Source: Pseudobdellovibrionaceae bacterium | GTDB lineage: Bacteria > Bdellovibrionota > Bdellovibrionia > Bdellovibrionales > UBA1609 | Reading direction: 5' to 3' | DNA length: 64,000 nucleotides | NCBI GenBank assembly: GCA_023898385.1 | Contig: CP060220.1 | Coordinates: forward strand, 2,852,001-2,916,000 | Shown: positions 17,398-25,945 of the stretch, one piece after another | How the letters are laid out: each line of letters begins with the position of its first letter | Numbering within the stretch: position 1 is the stretch's first letter | Position numbers and translations under genes: made by a program | The notes under the pieces: model-generated | Seen by the model: the letters and a program-made list of their open reading frames with translations, nothing else | Database searches by the model: none | Told to the model about the DNA's origin: nothing

Positions 17398-17754
17398 TTA
17401 AATGTTAGTTTTTCCTTTGGGCTTGTTGTTTTCATCAAGCAAAATGAGCTCAGGTTGATGTTGAGCCGCTTCTTCAGAGTCATAGTCTGCGTAACAGGCA
17501 ATGATGACAAGGTCTCCTTTTTGAACCATGCGGGCGGCGGCACCATTGAGGCAGATCTCTCCCGCTTTGCCGTGAATAACGTAAGTCGAAAATCTCGCTC
17601 CGTTATTACAGTTGTAAATTTCCACTTTTTCAAATTTGTGCAAATGAGCTAAGTCACATAGGGCAGGATCAATAGATATTGAACCCTCGTAGCTAAGGTC
17701 CGCATCTGTGACAGTGGCTCGATGGAGTTTAGATTTTAATAGTGTAAGACGCAT
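17398..17754 (-). CDS. panD: Aspartate 1-decarboxylase proenzyme
   Basis: PanD makes beta-alanine from aspartate for pantothenate synthesis. The 118-residue proenzyme has the self-cleavage site at Gly24-Ser25 (YEGSISID), where Ser25 becomes the pyruvoyl cofactor. NGAAARMVQKGDLVIIACYA is the conserved second half. It is the last gene of the minus-strand pan/coa operon, 17 bases after coaX. Confidence 0.96.
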   Translation of the reverse strand: MRLTLLKSKLHRATVTDADLSYEGSISIDPALCDLAHLHKFEKVEIYNCNNGARFSTYVIHGKAGEICLNGAAARMVQKGDLVIIACYADYDSEEAAQHQPELILLDENNKPKGKTNI

Positions 17755-17771
17755 TTTGTTGTCCTTTTCGA

Positions 17772-18542
17772 TTAAGTATTTAAAATTAACGATCGTCGAA
17801 GCCCCTGCAAAACGAGGTCGGGTATTTCCTGATCGAAAATTTTTGTATCAGAAAATAAACTGGCAAATCCGCCAGTGCCGATGATGAGGGGCCTACTGTT
17901 GGGGAATACTTCGTTGGTGATTCGCTCAGTTATTTCTCGTATGGCGCCCACGGCACCGTAAAAGAGGCCGGATTGAATGCTCTCCACGGTACCGCGCCCA
18001 AGTGTTTGAGGAGGTTGCAAGATTTCAACAGCGGGAAGTTTTGCGGTATTACTTTCAAGGGCGCGCATGGAAATTTTCATTCCCGGAATAATTACTCCAC
18101 CCAGATATTCGCGTTGGGCGTTGATCGCGCAGAACGTGGTCGCCGTACCAAAATCCACGACAATGAGGTTCTGGTCGGGGAACATTTCAATTGCCGCTAC
18201 AGCGTTGCTGATTCGATCAGCACCCACCTCAACCGGATTACGATATTTGATTTTTAATCCGGTTTTTACGCCGGCCTGTAAGACAAAGGGGCGGCACTTG
18301 AAGTATTTTAGGCAACAGTTTTTCAATGAGTGGAGGGCGTCGGGAACCACCGAACAAATGGCGATTTGTGACACATCATCAGGGTTAAGGCCATTTTCTC
18401 GCAATACACTTCTTAAAAAAAGACCGGTTTCATCGGAAGAAGCCCCTGTGGGTGAGGATCTTCTAAACTGAAGCAGCAGGGAATCGTCTTTAAAAACTCC
18501 CCCGTAGATCTGTGTGTTTCCCACATCCAAACATAAAATCAT
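17772..18542 (-). CDS. coaX: Type III pantothenate kinase
   Basis: CoaX phosphorylates pantothenate, the first step from vitamin B5 to CoA, and unlike type I kinases is not inhibited by CoA. The 256-residue protein has the ASKHA-fold phosphate loop LCLDVGNTQIYGGVF, the adenosine/pantothenate motif NPVEVGADRISNAVAA, and VVDFGTATTFCAI. GGVIIPGMKISMRAL is also family-typical. Its ATG overlaps the coaBC stop by four bases. Confidence 0.95.
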   Translation of the reverse strand: MILCLDVGNTQIYGGVFKDDSLLLQFRRSSPTGASSDETGLFLRSVLRENGLNPDDVSQIAICSVVPDALHSLKNCCLKYFKCRPFVLQAGVKTGLKIKYRNPVEVGADRISNAVAAIEMFPDQNLIVVDFGTATTFCAINAQREYLGGVIIPGMKISMRALESNTAKLPAVEILQPPQTLGRGTVESIQSGLFYGAVGAIREITERITNEVFPNSRPLIIGTGGFASLFSDTKIFDQEIPDLVLQGLRRSLILNT

Positions 18543-19726
18543 GGAGTCACTCCCTCATCTCGTAAGAGATGGATAAATTGATTGGCCATTTCTGACTTGG
18601 AGGGACCAGTAGCGACGACTCCCGTCGGATCAAAAAGGCTAAAATGATGTGAAGTATCACTTAAGAGCTTTAAATCATTGTGTAAGACCCAATCCGAATT
18701 TTCTCCTAACATTTGTCGTTTCACCGCCGACGCAATTTCATCTTCAGTGGCGCCCGATGTGAGTTTGAATCCGATCACCTTAAGATCGGGATTTAGCGAA
18801 TAGGTCTTTATTTTTGAAAGCAGTTTTTCATTGGGAACGAGTGACAAATTCAACTCATCTGTGGATTTGATCTTTCCAGGCAAGGGTTCTTTCACTCTAA
18901 AATCACTGACAGCCGCGGCATGCAGGACAAAGTCAAAAGAGGTTTCACTTAAGACTTTTCGAAGTTGTTGATCCAAATCATCAAATGTTCTAAATGGGAG
19001 AGTAGAAATGTCTGGATATTTGGTTTCCAACACGCCTGATTTTAACAAAGTGACATTGAATCCGGCCTCAAATAACCTCTCGGCCAAAAACAGTCCAGTG
19101 CGGCCTGAACTATTGTTTGATATACATCTCACATCATCTAAAGGCTCTTGAGTGCCGCCGGCTGTAATCAAAACCTTTTTTCCCTGAGGATTGAGTTGTT
19201 TCACAATTTGGCTAAAAATAACTTCAGGCTCTGCCAGGCGGCCGAGCCCGGTTTCGCCACAGGCAAGATTGCCGGAAGTGGGCGGCACAATGACATGGTG
19301 CCAGCTTTTTAGTTGATCAATGCTTTTTTGTACTGATGGATGAGCCCACATTTTTTGATTCATTGCCGGGACGACGAGTAGGGGCTTTTGGGGCTCCCAA
19401 GCGAGCAAAATATTTCCGAGCAGGTCAGAGGCCAAGCCGGCAGCCATACTGTTTATGGTATTGGCGGTGGCCGGTGCGATGACCAAAGCATCTGCCCACT
19501 TCGGTAAGTCTATGTGTTGCATCATAGAGCTGCGAGATAATGGACTCGTCAAGACGGGTTTTCTTGTCAGTCCTTCCAGGGTCGCTTCACCCACAAACTC
19601 GAGAGCAGAAGTAGATGCCACCGTCTGCACATCAAATCCTTTTTTGATTAAGAGCGAAATCAACTCACAGGCTTTATAGCAGGCAATGGATCCCGTAAGG
19701 GCGACGATGATTTTAGAGGGGTACAT
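18539..19726 (-). CDS. coaBC: Bifunctional phosphopantothenoylcysteine decarboxylase/synthetase
   Basis: CoaBC couples cysteine to 4'-phosphopantothenate with CTP and then decarboxylates the product to 4'-phosphopantetheine. In the 395-residue chain the N-terminal flavoprotein CoaC domain shows the catalytic His in SMMQHIDLPKWAD, then PAMNQKMWAHP and the substrate flap GNLACGETGLGRLAEP. The C-terminal CoaB domain starts near residue 185 with VLITAGGTQEPLDDVR and NNSSGRTG. I take ATG 19726; a TTG two codons upstream is an alternative. The start lies inside the 3' end of panC. Confidence 0.95.
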   Translation of the reverse strand: MYPSKIIVALTGSIACYKACELISLLIKKGFDVQTVASTSALEFVGEATLEGLTRKPVLTSPLSRSSMMQHIDLPKWADALVIAPATANTINSMAAGLASDLLGNILLAWEPQKPLLVVPAMNQKMWAHPSVQKSIDQLKSWHHVIVPPTSGNLACGETGLGRLAEPEVIFSQIVKQLNPQGKKVLITAGGTQEPLDDVRCISNNSSGRTGLFLAERLFEAGFNVTLLKSGVLETKYPDISTLPFRTFDDLDQQLRKVLSETSFDFVLHAAAVSDFRVKEPLPGKIKSTDELNLSLVPNEKLLSKIKTYSLNPDLKVIGFKLTSGATEDEIASAVKRQMLGENSDWVLHNDLKLLSDTSHHFSLFDPTGVVATGPSKSEMANQFIHLLRDEGVTP

Positions 19727-20465
19727 TATCAATTAACCTTGTTTGGCCGAGGCTGGCTGCGGCAAAACGACGATGAAAAAGATCTTCAATGTAATCCACT
19801 TTGAAGCCAAGGCCCTCCAGTTTCTTTTTTGCATCTTCTGCCGATGCAGCGGATTGAATTGTCTCAAAAAGCTTTGGCGCCATTGCTCGTTCAGAAGGTG
19901 AAAGGCGAAGATTTCGCGAACTCAGTGCCAAGCCATCCGTATCTCGCACAATAGAGCAAGGTACAATTTCTGTTGGCAAAAAGAACGCTCGCACCATTTG
20001 TGAAATGAGCAAGTACTGTTGATAATCCTTCTCGCCAAAATAAGCTTTATGAGCTTGAGCAATGTTTAAAAGCTTTAAGACAACGGTCAGCACTCCCGAA
20101 AAATGGCCGGGCCGATGCGCCCCACAGAGCAACTGACTGAGTTGTCTCTCTTGTACCTGAAACTGGTAGTTATCAGCGTAGAGGTCATTAAAATGCGGGG
20201 TAAGCACGAAATCCACGCCTGCGGATTTAAGTTTCGACAGATCTTGTTCAAGGGATTGTGGGTAATTTTGTAGGTCTTGGGGATTATCAAATTGGGTCGG
20301 GTTTACAAAAATGCTAAAAATTGTACGATCGTTTTCGCTTCGAGATCGTAAGGCCAACGACAAATGACCATCGTGCAAGGCTCCCATGGTGGGTACAAAT
20401 CCCAACGATCCATTGAGGGTTTTTCTGATTTTTTGCCAGTTTTCTATATGAGAAAATACTTTCAT
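19713..20465 (-). CDS. panC: Pantothenate synthetase
   Basis: PanC joins pantoate and beta-alanine with ATP. The 250-residue enzyme has the nucleotidyltransferase motif PTMGALHDGHLSL, the ATP/pantoate residues FVNPTQFDNPQDL, GEKDYQQYLLI and the C-terminal SSRNLRLSPSER loop that replaces KMSKS. It is a little shorter than the E. coli enzyme (283). Its ATG touches the panB stop codon (1-base overlap). Confidence 0.95.
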   Translation of the reverse strand: MKVFSHIENWQKIRKTLNGSLGFVPTMGALHDGHLSLALRSRSENDRTIFSIFVNPTQFDNPQDLQNYPQSLEQDLSKLKSAGVDFVLTPHFNDLYADNYQFQVQERQLSQLLCGAHRPGHFSGVLTVVLKLLNIAQAHKAYFGEKDYQQYLLISQMVRAFFLPTEIVPCSIVRDTDGLALSSRNLRLSPSERAMAPKLFETIQSAASAEDAKKKLEGLGFKVDYIEDLFHRRFAAASLGQTRLIDNVPL

Positions 20466-21253
20466 TATTCAAAGCTCTCTTTGAGTGAAGGAAAATCGCC
20501 TGACACCACGGCCTGATGAAAGTTGTTGAGTGCTTCAACGACCAAATGTTGACCACTTAAGAATTGCCGTACAAATTTGGGGCGGAAATCTTTATTCATT
20601 CCAAGGAGGTCGTGTAAAACCAGAACTTGTCCATCGGTATCTGGGCCGGCACCGATGCCGATGGTTGGGATTTTTAAACTTTCGCTGACTTCTCGGGCCA
20701 AAACGCTGGGCACGCATTCAAGAACTAATGCCGTAACTCCGGCTTTTTCAAGCAATAGCGATTGTGTTCGCAATTTATCTGCCGCTTGTTGATCTCGGCC
20801 CTGAACTTTGTATCCACCCAGCATATTCACTGATTGTGGTGTTAGCCCGAGGTGGCCTATGACAGGAACACCGCTTTCAACAATGTAATTTACAAGTTCT
20901 AAATTTCCAGCTGCGCCTTCAAGTTTTACTGCGTGGGCACCAGCTTTGACCAAGGCCTCTACGGCCTTCATATTTTCAGTTAAATCTTTACGGTAAGATA
21001 AAAATGGCAAGTCACCCACGATAAATTTTTTTGCGGCCCCACGGGAAACCGCAGAAACGTGCCAAGCCATCTGTTCAATAGAAATGGGCAGCGTAGATGC
21101 GTGTCCGTGCATGACCATTGCCGCACTGTCGCCGACCAATAGGCAGTCCACATCAGAATCTGCCAGTAAACACGCCGACCAGTAGTCGTAGCAAGTAACC
21201 ATACTGATTTTTTCGCCGTTAGATTTTTTTACTAAGAAGCTCAGTGAATTCAT
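20465..21253 (-). CDS. panB: Ketopantoate hydroxymethyltransferase
   Basis: PanB adds a hydroxymethyl group from methylene-tetrahydrofolate to 2-ketoisovalerate, giving ketopantoate. The 262-residue TIM barrel has MVTCYDYWSACLLADSDVD, the metal-binding LLVGDSAAMVMHG, the VKLEGA strand with the catalytic Glu nearby, HLGLTPQSVN and GIGAGPDTDGQVLVLHDLLG. It overlaps the upstream gene by four bases (ATGA). Confidence 0.95.
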   Translation of the reverse strand: MNSLSFLVKKSNGEKISMVTCYDYWSACLLADSDVDCLLVGDSAAMVMHGHASTLPISIEQMAWHVSAVSRGAAKKFIVGDLPFLSYRKDLTENMKAVEALVKAGAHAVKLEGAAGNLELVNYIVESGVPVIGHLGLTPQSVNMLGGYKVQGRDQQAADKLRTQSLLLEKAGVTALVLECVPSVLAREVSESLKIPTIGIGAGPDTDGQVLVLHDLLGMNKDFRPKFVRQFLSGQHLVVEALNNFHQAVVSGDFPSLKESFE

Positions 21254-22008
21254 TGTGGTCTCGTTGTTTTATAAAATTTAAGAAACGATTCATAGATATC
21301 TGAAAGTGGGTTTCCCGATAGGGCCTGCAAATTTTTGTCAATAGTCTGCTTGTCGCCTCTAGCCAGCGGCCCGGTCAGAGCTGACTCCGAGTATGTGAGG
21401 ATGTTATTCATTGTGACTCTTAAAAATGGAAACAACACTTCTCTGGGCAACCCAAGGTATTTTTCAAACTCTTGAAAACAAGCCTGGGCCAAGACGGTGG
21501 GAAAGTTCCCCGAGATCACACACAAAGCATGGTACAAAGCAAAATTTTTCTCTTCTAAGGGGAAACTCGGATTAGGCAATTCTGGAAACACCTGATCAAA
21601 CGAGGTGCTTTCTGAAACATAGACAAACGGAATTTGAGGATAGAGTTCTTTTTCATAGAGCTCAGGGCCAAAAGTCATTAGCGGGTGCAGAGTCACCATG
21701 TTGGGCAAGGTGAGGCTTCCAGAAAAATGAACCACCACTTTTTCGCCAAAGTGTTGTTGGCTGGCCCAACTCACCAGAGCCTGATCAGATATAGCCAGTA
21801 AGACATGATCGACTTGTTCAAGGGAATGTGTAAGGCGATCTCCTGCATAGGGAAAGTCGTCAATGTTGAGTGTATTGAATTCTCTTAAGGGTTTTCGCGC
21901 CCACTGCCAGTGGGGCACCTCGAGGGATTGAAAATAAAAATGTAAATGTCGCGCCAATCGGCCGGAGCCAACAATGAGATACTTTGGCGACTTTGGTACC
22001 TGTCCCAT
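21250..22008 (-). CDS. Rossmann/DUF2520 protein, probable ketopantoate reductase (PanG-like)
   Basis: This 252-residue protein begins with a Rossmann dinucleotide loop (YLIVGSGRLARHLHFYF). The second half (TLHPLMTFGPE, then LYHALCVISGNFPTVLAQA) matches the DUF2520 arrangement, related to ketopantoate and pyrroline-5-carboxylate reductases but distinct from PanE. It is the first gene of an operon that has panB, panC, panD, coaBC and coaX but no panE or ilvC. From known PanG proteins of Francisella and Gram-positives, I infer that it reduces ketopantoate to pantoate. Homology to DUF2520 is fairly firm; the reaction rests on context. Confidence 0.75.
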   Translation of the reverse strand: MGQVPKSPKYLIVGSGRLARHLHFYFQSLEVPHWQWARKPLREFNTLNIDDFPYAGDRLTHSLEQVDHVLLAISDQALVSWASQQHFGEKVVVHFSGSLTLPNMVTLHPLMTFGPELYEKELYPQIPFVYVSESTSFDQVFPELPNPSFPLEEKNFALYHALCVISGNFPTVLAQACFQEFEKYLGLPREVLFPFLRVTMNNILTYSESALTGPLARGDKQTIDKNLQALSGNPLSDIYESFLKFYKTTRPQ

Positions 22009-22231
22009 GGATCAAGTCCTTATCGTAGTTAAAATCATCCAACCTCACGGAACTAAAAAATAGCAGCTAGAGAGTCTGCCTTTTCGATCACCGGCCCAAC
22101 ACAACAGTGTCTGGCTTAAGGGTTTAGAGTTGCCTTCTTTTTTAGCAGATTTTACCAGCAAAGGTAATCTCTATGGCGCAAGGCAGCAAGTAGGTTGCCA
22201 GCGGGATTTAAAGTGATAAGAACCGCAACCA

Positions 22232-22681
22232 ATGAAAAAGCTGGCAGTCATAATCTTGGGTTTGATGGTTCTCGTAGGCCTAACAATGGGGGTTCATTCT
22301 CTCGTGTCGGCTCGGTTGGTATTGAAAATGAAACCCACCGAATTTGAGCATTGGGATTCAATAGGGGCGGTCACCTACTATCGGTTGCGTCAGGAGCTGA
22401 ATGAGGCCGACAAGGTCTATTATCAAGTTGATCCCATTCTAAAAGGGGGTCATTTGTGGGTTCGGGGATTAGAACTTACAGCGAAAGCCGATCACTCCGG
22501 CGTACAGTGGTTAAATGCCCTGGACGACCCGCCGGGGGAAGGTGTGATCTTATCGGTAGTACCGCTGACCCGACTCAATCAGCCACGAAGTCGACGAAAG
22601 GTGAACTGGGAAAGACTCTCAGCCACCATCGAGCAGGCGGGATTAAAAAAATACATTATCAAAGTGCATGACCCGCAATAG
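22232..22681 (+). CDS. Membrane-anchored protein of unknown function
   Basis: The 149-residue product starts with one hydrophobic segment (KLAVIILGLMVLVGLTMGV), a signal anchor. The rest is a compact hydrophilic domain with no recognisable motif. Its last codons (HDPQ, stop) lie at the edge of a long palindrome, and the convergent gene on the other side ends in the same four residues and stop codon. The 223 bases upstream, shared with the divergent pan operon, hold no other gene. Confidence 0.55.
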   Translation: MKKLAVIILGLMVLVGLTMGVHSLVSARLVLKMKPTEFEHWDSIGAVTYYRLRQELNEADKVYYQVDPILKGGHLWVRGLELTAKADHSGVQWLNALDDPPGEGVILSVVPLTRLNQPRSRRKVNWERLSATIEQAGLKKYIIKVHDPQ

Positions 22682-22772
22682 CGAAAAGGTATCCCTTTCC
22701 TTTTTGCGTTGCACAGCGCTACGTCGTAGCGCTGTGCAACGCAAAAAGGAAAGGGATACCTTTTCGCTATTG
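22676..22772. repeat. Perfect 48-bp inverted repeat with 1-nt centre between convergent genes
   Basis: Left arm 22676-22723 and right arm 22725-22772 are exact reverse complements, with a single T at 22724 between them. The core around the centre is GCGCTACG T CGTAGCGC. Each arm contains the TAG stop of the gene that enters it (22679-22681 on plus, 22769-22767 on minus). Beyond the perfect part the similarity continues imperfectly for about 10 bases into both genes. In RNA either strand would form a very stable 48-bp hairpin, probably a bidirectional terminator. There is no T-run at its foot, so its ending role is an inference. Confidence 0.9.
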
Positions 22773-24143
22773 AGGGTCGTGTGGCATGAGGCGACGAAAG
22801 CTTCTAAAATATGTGCGTGGAGAGAGCTCAAGAAAATCAGAAATTCGAGCCATATAGATACAGGCAAAGCGTTCCATTTGATTGGCAAAGTAGCTTTCTT
22901 CAATACCCGCGCGCATGATCTCACCCCAATAGGGATTAAACTGCTCTTGTTGCTTTTTTATAAGGGGGCCGATCTGTTTGTCCAGAGCAGAAATATCCGA
23001 CATGAGAGTGTCGATTTTTTTCTCGTGTTTTTTGTGGTGATTTTCAATTTGATCTGAAACAAGTTGGTCTACTTCACGCTCTAAGGGGACTTTTTTGTCC
23101 ATGAGAGTTGTGATCTGTTGTGTGTAAGGAAGAGCTTCGAAAGTTTTTCGAACCTCTTCTTCCAGTTCTTCCACGACAAGCGCAGTCCGCCACGCACAAT
23201 CTTTTTTGAGTCGAACAATATCTCCGTAGATATGGTCACCGATGTACAAAATCTCGTTCGGGTCTAAGTGAAGATCGGCAGTGAAGCGAGCGGCACAACC
23301 GCCCTGATAGACTCCGGGTTCAAGTGTCGATTCGAGGTTTGTCATCAAGCCTGATTCAGTATCAATTTTAAGAAAATTCAGCTTGTCATAAAAGAAGCGG
23401 GGCTTTTGAGCCGCAGCAATAACAAACTCAAAAAGCTCTTCCCAGTTCTTGTGTTGTTTTAAAAAGGGGTTAATGGCGTAATCAAGAAGGAGTTTGCAAT
23501 AGGGATAGTCGGAATTTGTTAATACAAATATCTTTTTCCCGTGAGCTTTGAATCTCTCTAAACCCTGTACCACAGCTTCGTCTTTGATAACAAAATCTTG
23601 TAGTCGACTTCTGACCACACTTTTAAGGCTATCATCCCGGTGAGACATATCGAGGGCCCACAGCACATCATCAGCCATGGTGTAATAGTCCGGCAGAGAC
23701 TCTGCGTGAGTTTTATCTTTTAGGTCAACCAGTTGGGCAAAGAGCGTGGCGTGGGCTATGGAAAAAGTGGTGTCCACCGTATCGTAGTTGGAATCGCTCA
23801 AATCTACGTATGTACTTTTGTAAATACGGCGTTGAGATTTATAATCAATGGGCTTGAGGCCATGGTAGCTGACACGAATAGCTCCATGGCGGCTGAGTTT
23901 AAGTACGTTGCCATGGGTTTTATCTAAGACAAGTCCACGTACGGCCCTTTGAAAGTCGAACTTTAAGTTTAACACTTCTTTGGGATAGTCTTTGTCGGCC
24001 ACCAGCTTCTTCACAATCATGCTGTGGGCCAAAGCTTCAAAGGCTTGGCTATCATACCGCACCAACGTGTGGTCCATATCAAAACCAATGTAATTGATGC
24101 GTTTGAGATTCAATGTGCGGTTTACGTAAACTTGTCTATTCAT
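22767..24143 (-). CDS. HAD-superfamily 5'-nucleotidase (cN-II type)
   Basis: The 458-residue protein matches the HAD-IG 5'-nucleotidase group that includes eukaryotic cytosolic purine nucleotidases. Motif I is GFDMDHTLVRYD with two catalytic aspartates, motif II is FVLTNSDYPY, and motif IV is ILYIGDHIYGDIVRLKKDCAW. The N terminus carries YVNRTLNLKRINYIG, also typical. It should remove phosphate from nucleoside monophosphates. Its C terminus ends in HDPQ inside the palindrome described at 22676-22772. The rhodanese gene upstream is 16 bases away, so both are likely on one transcript. Confidence 0.9.
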   Translation of the reverse strand: MNRQVYVNRTLNLKRINYIGFDMDHTLVRYDSQAFEALAHSMIVKKLVADKDYPKEVLNLKFDFQRAVRGLVLDKTHGNVLKLSRHGAIRVSYHGLKPIDYKSQRRIYKSTYVDLSDSNYDTVDTTFSIAHATLFAQLVDLKDKTHAESLPDYYTMADDVLWALDMSHRDDSLKSVVRSRLQDFVIKDEAVVQGLERFKAHGKKIFVLTNSDYPYCKLLLDYAINPFLKQHKNWEELFEFVIAAAQKPRFFYDKLNFLKIDTESGLMTNLESTLEPGVYQGGCAARFTADLHLDPNEILYIGDHIYGDIVRLKKDCAWRTALVVEELEEEVRKTFEALPYTQQITTLMDKKVPLEREVDQLVSDQIENHHKKHEKKIDTLMSDISALDKQIGPLIKKQQEQFNPYWGEIMRAGIEESYFANQMERFACIYMARISDFLELSPRTYFRSFRRLMPHDPQ

Positions 24144-24159
24144 GATTTAATATGGGCAA

Positions 24160-24528
24160 CTACCGTTCAACTTTAAACTTTTTATCGTTCCAGGCCATCA
24201 TTCCGCCTTGCATGTTAAAGACGTTTTGAAGGCCCGCTTCTTTGGCCATCGCCGATGCCTGAGCGGAACGACCACCACTTCGGCATATAAAAACGATAGT
24301 ACCAGTTGTAGGAAGTTCGTTTTTGCGGCTGGGGATTTCATCTAAAGTGATGAGGGTAGCGCCTGGAATGTGGCCAAGATCACCTGTGTACTCATCGGGC
24401 CGTCGAACATCAATTAAATGGACACCGTCTTTCTTTTCGAAAACCTCTTCACAGGTGACATCAAATACAGTTGGAAACATGGGGTTGGGCATTTTGTTCG
24501 TGAAATTAACAACGGATTTTTCGCTCAT
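24160..24528 (-). CDS. Rhodanese-like single-domain protein
   Basis: This 122-residue protein is a stand-alone rhodanese domain: HLIDVRRPDEYTGDLGHIPG, then the active-site loop IVFICRSGGRSAQ with the persulfide-forming Cys82, and NMQGGMMAW at the end. It may carry sulfur or detoxify cyanide or sulfide; the substrate is not visible. ATG 24528 is chosen over ATG 24534 because GAGG lies at better spacing. Confidence 0.88.
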   Translation of the reverse strand: MSEKSVVNFTNKMPNPMFPTVFDVTCEEVFEKKDGVHLIDVRRPDEYTGDLGHIPGATLITLDEIPSRKNELPTTGTIVFICRSGGRSAQASAMAKEAGLQNVFNMQGGMMAWNDKKFKVER

Positions 24529-24630
24529 AATCATGACCTCGCTGGTTAATACTTGTGCCTGGGCACGCCATAAGCCAGTATCTTATGCGCATTTTACCTC
24601 GATGTCATGTTTCGGGTGGGAAAGGGCAAA

Positions 24631-25908
24631 ATGGCACAAGCCGCCGAAGTTCGATTTACTGAAGACCAATTGCGGGCACTCGATGTTCTGCATAAACCCG
24701 GCAATGTGTTTATCACCGGCGAAGCCGGCAGCGGCAAGAGCTTCGTTATACGGCATTTTCATAGAAGCCTAAATGCTAAGACCTTTCCCATTTTAGCAAG
24801 CACCGGTGCCGCAGCGGTGTTGGTGGGAGGACGGACCTTTCATAGTTTTATGGGGTTGGGAATCATGGAGGGCGGCGTTGATGCAACGGTGCGCCGAGCC
24901 GTATCGGATCGGAGGGTGGTGTCTCGATTGAAAAAGGCGGAGGGGATAATCATCGATGAAGTCTCAATGATTTCAGGGCCCGCGCTGAGGGCCGCAGAAC
25001 ATATTTGTCGAATAGCTAGAAGCCATGAGGATCTTCCTTGGGGGGGCTTAAAGGTGGTCGCTGTGGGGGATTTTGCCCAACTTCCCCCTGTGGAGGCCGA
25101 TCGTCAGGGCAAGTCTTGGGCTTTTTTGGACCCCGTATGGGAGCAGTCAGATTTTAGCACGGTGGTTTTGCGTCAAAATATGCGTACCCAGGATCATAAT
25201 TTTTTAAGTGTGTTGAATACGGTTCGCAAGGGAGAGGTGGATTCAGATGTGGAGACCTATTTAAACTCCCGCATTTACTCGATTGAGGATGGCGAATTTC
25301 ACGGCACTCGATTGTTTCCCCTTCGTCGACAGACTGAAGAATTCAATGACCGACAATTGGCCCAGCTAGAAGGTGACCTACATACTTTTACGGCCCAATA
25401 CGTAGGAAAAGATCGATCCATAGCGCAGTTAAAAAAATGCTCCCCTTTGCCGGAGTTTCTGCGCCTTAAGCTAGGGGCCCTTGTCATGTTACGCCATAAT
25501 GATCCGCGTCAAAGATGGGTGAACGGAAGTACGGGGTGGGTGAGGTCGATCAGTGAAAACTCTATTCGAGTGGAGTTGGCATCAGGTCGTGAGGTAGATG
25601 TGGAGCCGATCACTCTTACCCAAATGAATGCTGAAGGTCAGGTGCAGGCGGCCGTAACACAGATGCCATTAAACTTGGCCTATGCGGCAACCATACACAA
25701 GGCCCAAGGTTTAACTTTAGACAGTGCTTTAATTAACCTTGACGCTCTGTGGGAGCCAGGTCAGGCCTACGTGGCTTTGAGTCGGGTGATACAAGGGGGG
25801 CGGCTGTGCATTCAAAAGTGGAGCCCCGGTTCAATAAAATCAGATCCTCAGGTTATGGATTTTTATCGTCACTTAGAAGCCCAACTCGAGGACACGTCTT
25901 TACTTTAG
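24631..25908 (+). CDS. PIF1-like superfamily 1B DNA helicase
   Basis: The 425-residue protein has all main SF1B motifs: Walker A GEAGSGKS at residue 30, motif Ia (ASTGAAAVLVGGRTFHSF), Walker B IIIDEVSM, motif III AVGDFAQLPPV, and in the C-terminal half AYAATIHKAQGLTLD and YVALSRV. This is the PIF1/RecD2 layout without accessory domains. It should unwind DNA 5'-to-3' with ATP, perhaps at G-quadruplexes or stalled forks. ATG 24631 is preceded by GGGAAAGGG; the upstream ATG 24607 lacks such a site. Confidence 0.88.
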   Translation: MAQAAEVRFTEDQLRALDVLHKPGNVFITGEAGSGKSFVIRHFHRSLNAKTFPILASTGAAAVLVGGRTFHSFMGLGIMEGGVDATVRRAVSDRRVVSRLKKAEGIIIDEVSMISGPALRAAEHICRIARSHEDLPWGGLKVVAVGDFAQLPPVEADRQGKSWAFLDPVWEQSDFSTVVLRQNMRTQDHNFLSVLNTVRKGEVDSDVETYLNSRIYSIEDGEFHGTRLFPLRRQTEEFNDRQLAQLEGDLHTFTAQYVGKDRSIAQLKKCSPLPEFLRLKLGALVMLRHNDPRQRWVNGSTGWVRSISENSIRVELASGREVDVEPITLTQMNAEGQVQAAVTQMPLNLAYAATIHKAQGLTLDSALINLDALWEPGQAYVALSRVIQGGRLCIQKWSPGSIKSDPQVMDFYRHLEAQLEDTSLL

Positions 25909-25945
25909 GTGCGTTTCATGTTTTTAAGATGCTGGGAGGTGTCAC

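Noticed and set aside
22643..23057. Two open frames on both strands that encode the same 30-residue peptide
   Set aside because: They are only the two readings of the palindrome arms and lack ribosome sites, so they are not genes.
24607..24630. Longer start for the PIF1-like helicase
   Set aside because: ATG 24607 has no ribosome site, while ATG 24631 is preceded by a good one.
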